Assembly: GCA_964393325.1 (NCBI GenBank)
Contig: CAYMTE010000001.1
Coordinates: 1 to 64,000, forward strand
Length of the DNA stretch: 64,000 nucleotides
Source of the DNA: JBAZWV01 sp964393325
GTDB lineage: Bacteria; Patescibacteriota; Patescibacteriia; 2-12-FULL-60-25
Reading direction: 5' to 3'
Shown piece after piece: positions 58,842 to 64,000 of the stretch. A program made the translations under genes and the position numbers. Every line of letters starts with the position of its first letter. The first letter of the stretch is position 1. Below the pieces are notes generated by a model that saw only the letters and a list, made by a program, of their open reading frames with translations, searched no databases and was not told where the DNA came from.

Positions 58842-59971
58842 CGAAACGTGTTCTCATTTTTGCCACAACGTACTTCCCGCTGGTCGGTGGAGCAGAAGTT
58901 GCGATGAAAGAACTTACGGATCGATTGCCGGACGGGCCGTTCGATTTGGTGTGTGCGAAGATTCGGCCGGGACTTCCGTCGATAGAGAAGATTGGGAATG
59001 TGACCGTGCATCGTGTGGGCATCGGCGCGCCAATCGATAAGTTTTTGCTTCCGCTTTTTGGCCCACTCGTTGCGCTCCGTATCGAAGGATCACGCGATGC
59101 GCTCATATGGTCGCTCATGGCGAGCTACGGCGGATTCGCGGCGCTTGCGTACACGTGGCTTCGACCACGAGCAAAGATGTTGCTTACGCTCCAAGAAGGA
59201 GATCCGCTTGAGCACTATGCGGCACGAGCGGGTCGATTGCAGTTTTTGCATCGACTCATCTTCCGTCGGGCGACGGCCGTGCAGGCGATCAGTCATTTTC
59301 TTGCGACGTGGGCAACGCAGATGGGGTTTGCGGGTGAACCGGTCGTGATCCCGAATGGCGTGGACGTTGTTCGGTTTGCGGCGTCGATAGCGACGGAACG
59401 CCGTGAGGAGCTTCGTCGTACCTGGGGCGCGGCACCGACCGATACGGTACTCGTGACGACATCGCGGCTATCGTTGAAGAATGGGATAGACGATTTGATC
59501 CGTTCGCTTTCGTTGCTTCCGCCGTCGTACAAACTTGTGATCGCGGGGGACGGCGAAGATCGTGCCTCGTTGGAGGCGTTGGGTGAGCAAGCGCGCCTCG
59601 GTGATCGTGTGATGTTTTTGGGAACGCGTCGTCATGACGAATTGCCGGATATCCTGCATGCGTCGGATGTGTTTGTTCGTGCATCGCGTTCGGAAGGATT
59701 GGGAAATTCATTTCTCGAAGCGATGGCGGCGGGGCTTCCGATCGTGGGAACACCCGTTGGAGGGATTCCGGATTTTTTGACGGACGGGCAGACGGGCGTA
59801 TTCTGTGAACCGCAGAACCCTGCATCCATCGCGCGTGCCGTTCAACGCATTCAAGAGGAACCTGGGTTGCGGGAGCGGTTAATCCGACAGGGCGCGGAGG
59901 TTGTTCGAGAGCGGTTCGCGTGGGACGGCATTGCACAGCGCATGCAAGCGCTTCTAACGTCATGCGTATGA
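58838..59971 (+). CDS. Glycosyltransferase family 4
   Basis: A 377-aa GT-B enzyme: RVLIFATTYFPLVGGAEVAM, VQAISHFLATWATQMGF, VIPNGVDVVRFAAS, TTSRLSLKNGIDDLIRSLSL and RASRSEGLGNSFLEAMAAGL with E-x7-E. Overlap of start (ATGA) with the decarboxylase and of stop with the methyltransferase indicates one operon. The sugar may be xylose because of the neighbouring decarboxylase; this is inference only. Confidence 0.92.
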   Translation: MTKRVLIFATTYFPLVGGAEVAMKELTDRLPDGPFDLVCAKIRPGLPSIEKIGNVTVHRVGIGAPIDKFLLPLFGPLVALRIEGSRDALIWSLMASYGGFAALAYTWLRPRAKMLLTLQEGDPLEHYAARAGRLQFLHRLIFRRATAVQAISHFLATWATQMGFAGEPVVIPNGVDVVRFAASIATERREELRRTWGAAPTDTVLVTTSRLSLKNGIDDLIRSLSLLPPSYKLVIAGDGEDRASLEALGEQARLGDRVMFLGTRRHDELPDILHASDVFVRASRSEGLGNSFLEAMAAGLPIVGTPVGGIPDFLTDGQTGVFCEPQNPASIARAVQRIQEEPGLRERLIRQGAEVVRERFAWDGIAQRMQALLTSCV

Positions 59972-60669
59972 TGATCTATGAACGCGGCAATGCCGCAAAA
60001 CAATGGATGCTTGCGGATCTTGATCGCCGGTTCGGTGATCGTCCCGTTCATGTCCTTGATCTTGCCGGCGGGAGCGGGCGTATTTGGCAGGTGTTTCTCG
60101 CATCGCATCCGAACGCGAAGGTCGTTGTGATCGATACGGATGAACATGCGATTGCACGCGGGAAACGGATGTATGAGGGAAATGCACAGATGGAGTTGCG
60201 CATATTCGACGCACAACGGCCTGTCGAAGAAACGGTTGATGTCGTCACGGCGATGAGCGCGGTTGAGCACGTCGTTGATCGTCCGGCATTTCTCAAGACG
60301 GCATGGTCCTCGCTTGCACGCGGCGGCATTGCCTATATGAATTACGACGTCGGACATTTTCGGTCGTCGGATCTGAAAGAACGTATCATGGTGCCGGTGA
60401 GTCAGCTTCTCGCGCGATTCGGCATTGAAGGACCGTATATGAAGAAGGTGGATGATGCGCTGTTTCGATCACAGGCTGAAGCGCAGGGATTCACGATGCT
60501 GTCGATGAAGAAGCATAACCTCGGCACACTGAAAGGATTTATGCGCGAGGCGACCGATGATCAGCTCGCGGTGTGGTTTGAGATGGAAGAGCGGATGAAT
60601 GAGGTGTTTACACCAGAGCGGCTCGATGCCGTCATGTTTTCGACGACGCTTGTATTGCAAAAACCATGA
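59962..60669 (+). CDS. SAM-dependent methyltransferase
   Basis: A 235-aa class I methyltransferase. Motif I is VHVLDLAGGSGRIWQVF (29-45), the acidic residue after strand 2 is in VVVIDTDEHA, and motif IV-like DVVTAMSAVEHVVDRPAFL follows. The substrate is probably a sugar or lipid in the glycan cluster, unknown. The start lies inside the end of the GT4 gene; a second ATG at 59968 is possible. It overlaps the next gene by 4 nt. Confidence 0.87.
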   Translation: MRMMIYERGNAAKQWMLADLDRRFGDRPVHVLDLAGGSGRIWQVFLASHPNAKVVVIDTDEHAIARGKRMYEGNAQMELRIFDAQRPVEETVDVVTAMSAVEHVVDRPAFLKTAWSSLARGGIAYMNYDVGHFRSSDLKERIMVPVSQLLARFGIEGPYMKKVDDALFRSQAEAQGFTMLSMKKHNLGTLKGFMREATDDQLAVWFEMEERMNEVFTPERLDAVMFSTTLVLQKP

Positions 60670-63600
60670 GAATTTTGCTTGCGACGGGGATTTATCCTCC
60701 AGAATCCGGCGGACCAGCGACGTATACGGCAGGTTTAGCTTCAGCGTTTCGTGCGCAGGGGCATCATGTTGAGGTGCTCGCGTATGGAAATCCGGATGTG
60801 AACGATGCGGGAGTAACGCGCGTGTCTCGTCGCGGCGGTGCGATTATTCGGTATCTTCGGTATGCCTGGCATGCATTTCGGTTGGCGCGTCGCAGCGATG
60901 TCGTGTATGCGCAGGGGCCGGTGTCTGAAGGGCTGCCGACAATGATTGGCGCGCGACTCGCCGGGCGTTCGGTGACGATGAAGGTTGTTGGCGACTATGC
61001 GTGGGAAATGGCCATGCAGGACCGCGATGCGGTGATTCGCGTAGGGGCGATTCATGAATTGCCCCTACTGGATGGGTTTCTCGCGGAGCGACATGGTGGC
61101 GTTATTGGTCTCTACGAACGAATCGAACGATGGACGGCGCGACGCGCAGAACGCGTGATCGTGCCAAGTCGATATCTCAAAACGGTTGTTGAACGCTGGG
61201 GCGTTTCGGGCGAGCGGATTCATGTGATTGTGAATGCGACGGAGCCGATGCCGGAAACGCGAGGACGCGTGGCAGAGCGACGCGCGTTGAACGTGGATGA
61301 TCGCGTCGTCATTCTGACGGCGGTTCGTGCTGTTCCGTGGAAAGGTGTTGCGGATCTTATTACATCCGTGAAAGATCTCCCACCGTCGTATCTTCTCGTG
61401 GTCGCGGGAGATGGTCCGATGTTTGATGATTGGTCACTCCTCGCAAAGAAGCTTGGCGTTGAAGATCGCGTGCGGATGTTAGGTCGCATTGATCGGGCAA
61501 CGCTTGCCGCATGGTATGCCGCTGCGGATGTGTTTGCACTTAATTCCGGCTACGAGGGGTATCCGCATGTTGTCGCGGAAGCGGCGATGTTTGGCGTGCC
61601 GTGCGTGGTGAGCGATCAGGGCGGAAATCCGGAAACGAAAGAGACGTTCGGTGATCTTATTCGCATCGTACCGTATGCGGACGTTTCGGCGTGGACGCGT
61701 GCGCTTGCGACGGTCACTCGTCGCTCTGATGCACCGTATGCACGGGTATCCGATCTGTCATACGCAGACATGGTGACGACAACGCTTGCGACGATAAAGG
61801 GGAAGAATGATCCGCTCTCGGTCGTGATGGTGAGCTATGACCGAGACCTGCTCAATTCGTCATCCGCAACGGCAATGCGTGTGCGTTCGATGTCGGACGC
61901 GACGCTGACCGTTTCCCCGATGGTGATGCAGGGACGACTGTTGCGTTCGCTTGTACATGGTATTCGATTGATCCGTGCATCATCCGCGCGCGTGGTGGTG
62001 ACGGCGCAAGATCCATTTGCTGCGGGACTCGTCGGGTATCTCATGTCGCGATGGATGAATGTGCCGCTCGAGATTCAAGAACACGGTGATTTCTTTTCGG
62101 GGGAATGGATCAAAGAATCGTGGAAGAACCGAGTGCTGTCGTGTCTTGGTCGGTTTATCCTGAAACGCGCGGAGCGTGTGCGCGTGGTGAGCGATCGCGT
62201 CAAACAGCAGATGATGTGTCTCGGCGTCGATGCGCATCGTGTTGATGTTATTCCGGTTGCGCAAGATTTGTCTCGATTGCTCGAAATGCCACTACGGTCG
62301 ATGGCAGATGTTCCGCATATCGTTGTGCCGTGTCGGTTTGTTGAACAGAAAGGCCTAGACACGTTGATGGACGCGATATCGCAATTGAAGAACGAGCGTA
62401 TTCCGTTCATGCTCTCGTTGATCGGTACGGGGCCGCTGGAACAAAAGCTTCGCAAACGAATCACGGAATTGAACCTGTCGGATCGCGTATCGCTCAAGCC
62501 ATGGGGGAGCTTGCTTGATGTGTGGACGGCCGCGGATCTCTTTGTGATGTCGTCACGGTACGAGGGATTTGGTCGGACGATTACCGAGGCGATGGCGGCG
62601 GGGGTACCGATCGTGACGACGGATGTTGGATGCGTTGGGTCGATATTCCGTCCGCAGATCGACGGCCGCGTCGTGCAGCCGAACGATGCGCGTGGTCTTG
62701 CGGCTGCGATACGGGAGCAGCTTCGCGAGCCGGAGCGTCGCGAGGCGATGCGGGTGAGTGCGCGAGATCACGTGCGGACGATCGCTGGGCAGGATGAGTT
62801 GCATGCGCAGCAGCGTTTGGGATGGCGGGGGATGCGGGTCGAAGGGGAGACGGGCCCGCGATTTGAACTGTGGGTCGGCGCGTTTCTTGTTCTTGTCGTA
62901 TTATCGCGCATCGCATCCGTCGCGCTTTTTCATGAGTCGCTGGTGAATCGAGAATGGGGGTTCTTCTATCTCGTCGATCACTGGTTTCAGGGATACGGGT
63001 ACAGTTATGCGCGTGAGTTGGGATGCGCATCGGCGTACCGTTCGCCAGGATATCTCTTTTTTCTGACGGGTCTGTACGCGATATTTTCACCGACGAACAC
63101 ACTGGCTCAAGCGGTCGTGCAGAATATCTTCGTCGTTGGCGTGCTGTGGTTGGTGTATGTCGTTGGTCGACGATTCGTCGGGAAGCGCGCCGCGCTCATC
63201 GGCGGCTTGCTCATGACGTGTTATCCGTACACGTTCTATCACTACACGCAGTACTATCACACCTTTCTTTCGTCATTCTTCCTGCTGTTGCTCGTATGGT
63301 GCGTGCTCCGTCTCACGGAGACGAAGCGTTATGCCTGGGCGATTGCGTCGGGAGTATCGATTGCGGCGTTGGCGTACGTTCAGGGAACGATTTTGCCGGC
63401 AACGCCGTTCATCGTGTTCTGGATCGCGTGGAAGCTTTGGCCGGAATGGAAGCGCGTGATCGGGTTCGCGGCGGTGATGGCGATTGTGTCTGCAGGATGT
63501 ATCGCCCCGTGGACGTATCGGAACTGGAAGGAGCTCCATGCATTTGCGCCGCTCACGACGGATTTGGGGCATGCGTTTTTCAAAGCAAATAACGAAAATA

Positions 63601-64000
63601 TTTATCAGCTGACACTTCGCGGGTATCCGCAGGAAATCGTCGACAACGTCACGGTGTCATCGACGAACCCGATGTACAAGCAATATCGCATGCCGCCGGA
63701 GCTTGAAGCGGAGCTACAGGCGGATGGTGTGTATCAGGAATCTGTGAACTGGACGGAGTGGCATCCGCGCGAACCGAACGGTGATGTGGCAACGTGCGCG
63801 GAGCTTGGGCCGTTGACAGAGGTTGAATTCAATCGCTACTGGATGGAGAAAGGATCCGCGTGGTTTACGGCGCATTGGTGGCCGGAGGGATTCAAGTTGC
63901 AGCTCCTCAAATTGAAGACGTTCTGGCAGCCAAGTCTCTTCCCGTCGGTGAAAACCGGTGCGGCGTGGTCATTCGCGGGGAGTCCGTTGAAAGTTTGGCT
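60666..64000 (+). CDS. Giant fusion: two GT-B glycosyltransferases and a GT-C-like membrane domain (partial)
   Basis: The frame opens at ATG 60666 and runs without stop to the window end (over 1111 codons). Residues 1-375 are a GT4 (MRILLATGIYPPESGGPATY, SYLLVVAGDGPMF-type block, E297-x7-E305 in YEGYPHVVAEAA). From about residue 382 a second GT-B domain starts (LSVVMVSYDRDLLNS), with EIQEHGDFFSG, VVPCRFVEQKGLDTLMDAI and E633-x7-E641 in YEGFGRTITEAM. From about 733 the sequence is multi-helical (ELWVGAFLVLVVLSRI) with a PMT/ArnT-like pattern (QGYGYSYARELG, SAYRSPGYLFFLTGLY). I read every codon of the frame and saw no stop. The 3' end is missing. The neighbour overlap (ATGA) places it in the same operon. 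Confidence 0.88.
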   Translation, partial: MRILLATGIYPPESGGPATYTAGLASAFRAQGHHVEVLAYGNPDVNDAGVTRVSRRGGAIIRYLRYAWHAFRLARRSDVVYAQGPVSEGLPTMIGARLAGRSVTMKVVGDYAWEMAMQDRDAVIRVGAIHELPLLDGFLAERHGGVIGLYERIERWTARRAERVIVPSRYLKTVVERWGVSGERIHVIVNATEPMPETRGRVAERRALNVDDRVVILTAVRAVPWKGVADLITSVKDLPPSYLLVVAGDGPMFDDWSLLAKKLGVEDRVRMLGRIDRATLAAWYAAADVFALNSGYEGYPHVVAEAAMFGVPCVVSDQGGNPETKETFGDLIRIVPYADVSAWTRALATVTRRSDAPYARVSDLSYADMVTTTLATIKGKNDPLSVVMVSYDRDLLNSSSATAMRVRSMSDATLTVSPMVMQGRLLRSLVHGIRLIRASSARVVVTAQDPFAAGLVGYLMSRWMNVPLEIQEHGDFFSGEWIKESWKNRVLSCLGRFILKRAERVRVVSDRVKQQMMCLGVDAHRVDVIPVAQDLSRLLEMPLRSMADVPHIVVPCRFVEQKGLDTLMDAISQLKNERIPFMLSLIGTGPLEQKLRKRITELNLSDRVSLKPWGSLLDVWTAADLFVMSSRYEGFGRTITEAMAAGVPIVTTDVGCVGSIFRPQIDGRVVQPNDARGLAAAIREQLREPERREAMRVSARDHVRTIAGQDELHAQQRLGWRGMRVEGETGPRFELWVGAFLVLVVLSRIASVALFHESLVNREWGFFYLVDHWFQGYGYSYARELGCASAYRSPGYLFFLTGLYAIFSPTNTLAQAVVQNIFVVGVLWLVYVVGRRFVGKRAALIGGLLMTCYPYTFYHYTQYYHTFLSSFFLLLLVWCVLRLTETKRYAWAIASGVSIAALAYVQGTILPATPFIVFWIAWKLWPEWKRVIGFAAVMAIVSAGCIAPWTYRNWKELHAFAPLTTDLGHAFFKANNENIYQLTLRGYPQEIVDNVTVSSTNPMYKQYRMPPELEAELQADGVYQESVNWTEWHPREPNGDVATCAELGPLTEVEFNRYWMEKGSAWFTAHWWPEGFKLQLLKLKTFWQPSLFPSVKTGAAWSFAGSPLKVW

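Overview
The window reads as a chromosomal segment of a Patescibacteria (Candidate Phyla Radiation) bacterium. The evidence is family content: a DUF4012 membrane protein, a DUF5667 protein beside an ECF sigma factor, a large S-layer-like protein whose N-terminal module recurs on a secreted protease, a PP2C-like/beta-propeller membrane protein, short core enzymes, a ribosomal L10 leader, and very dense glycosyltransferase content. Base composition looks moderately GC-rich by eye. The exact class cannot be fixed from the sequence; an Uhrbacteria- or Magasanikbacteria-like lineage is a guess.

Layout. 1-7.2 kb: accessory genes (two small minus-strand proteins, a 547-aa hypothetical, two lipoproteins, a surface serine protease, a HIT protein) and a repeat-rich membrane protein broken by a 100-N assembly gap. 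7.4-21.4 kb: core metabolism and maintenance (phosphoglycerate mutase, endonuclease III, PAP2 phosphatase, MltG, a UvrD-like helicase, a degenerate SAM-synthetase-like protein, a cyclophilin lipoprotein, a C39-like peptidase, a Gmad2-GerMN protein, a CapA-like protein, exonuclease VII subunits, a holin-like membrane protein). 21.4-27.2 kb: a pentapeptide-repeat protein, a hypothetical, rplJ-rplL with its leader, the PP2C-like/propeller protein, a winged-helix protein and a short TsaB-like protein. 27.2-45.8 kb: cell-envelope genes (GT2 and GT4 glycosyltransferases, DUF4012, MreB, a TrmB-type regulator, an O-antigen-ligase-like protein, a methyltransferase-GT4 fusion, a predicted glycosidase with FG-GAP repeats), interrupted by a lipoprotein with Myxococcota-like modules. 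45.8-52.3 kb: an HTH protein, an ECF sigma factor with a candidate DUF5667 anti-sigma partner, and the 1320-aa S-layer candidate behind a structured leader. 52.4-64 kb: a second glycan cluster (Wzy-like/TPR, GT4, asparagine synthase, UDP-glucuronate decarboxylase, GT4, methyltransferase) ending in an open frame of at least 1111 codons that fuses two GT-B glycosyltransferases to a membrane GT-C-like domain.

How it works together. The two envelope clusters could build, polymerise and decorate a surface glycan (UDP-xylose from the decarboxylase, GT2/GT4 assembly, Wzy-like polymerisation or ligation), while the S-layer candidate and the protease sharing its module form the protein surface. Many core genes have a TANNNT-like -10 box 6-11 nt before the start codon and no Shine-Dalgarno, suggesting leaderless mRNAs. 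The accessory hypothetical genes instead carry Shine-Dalgarno sequences, strong terminators and often -35/-10 promoters. No tRNA, rRNA, CRISPR array, transposase or integrase was recognised.
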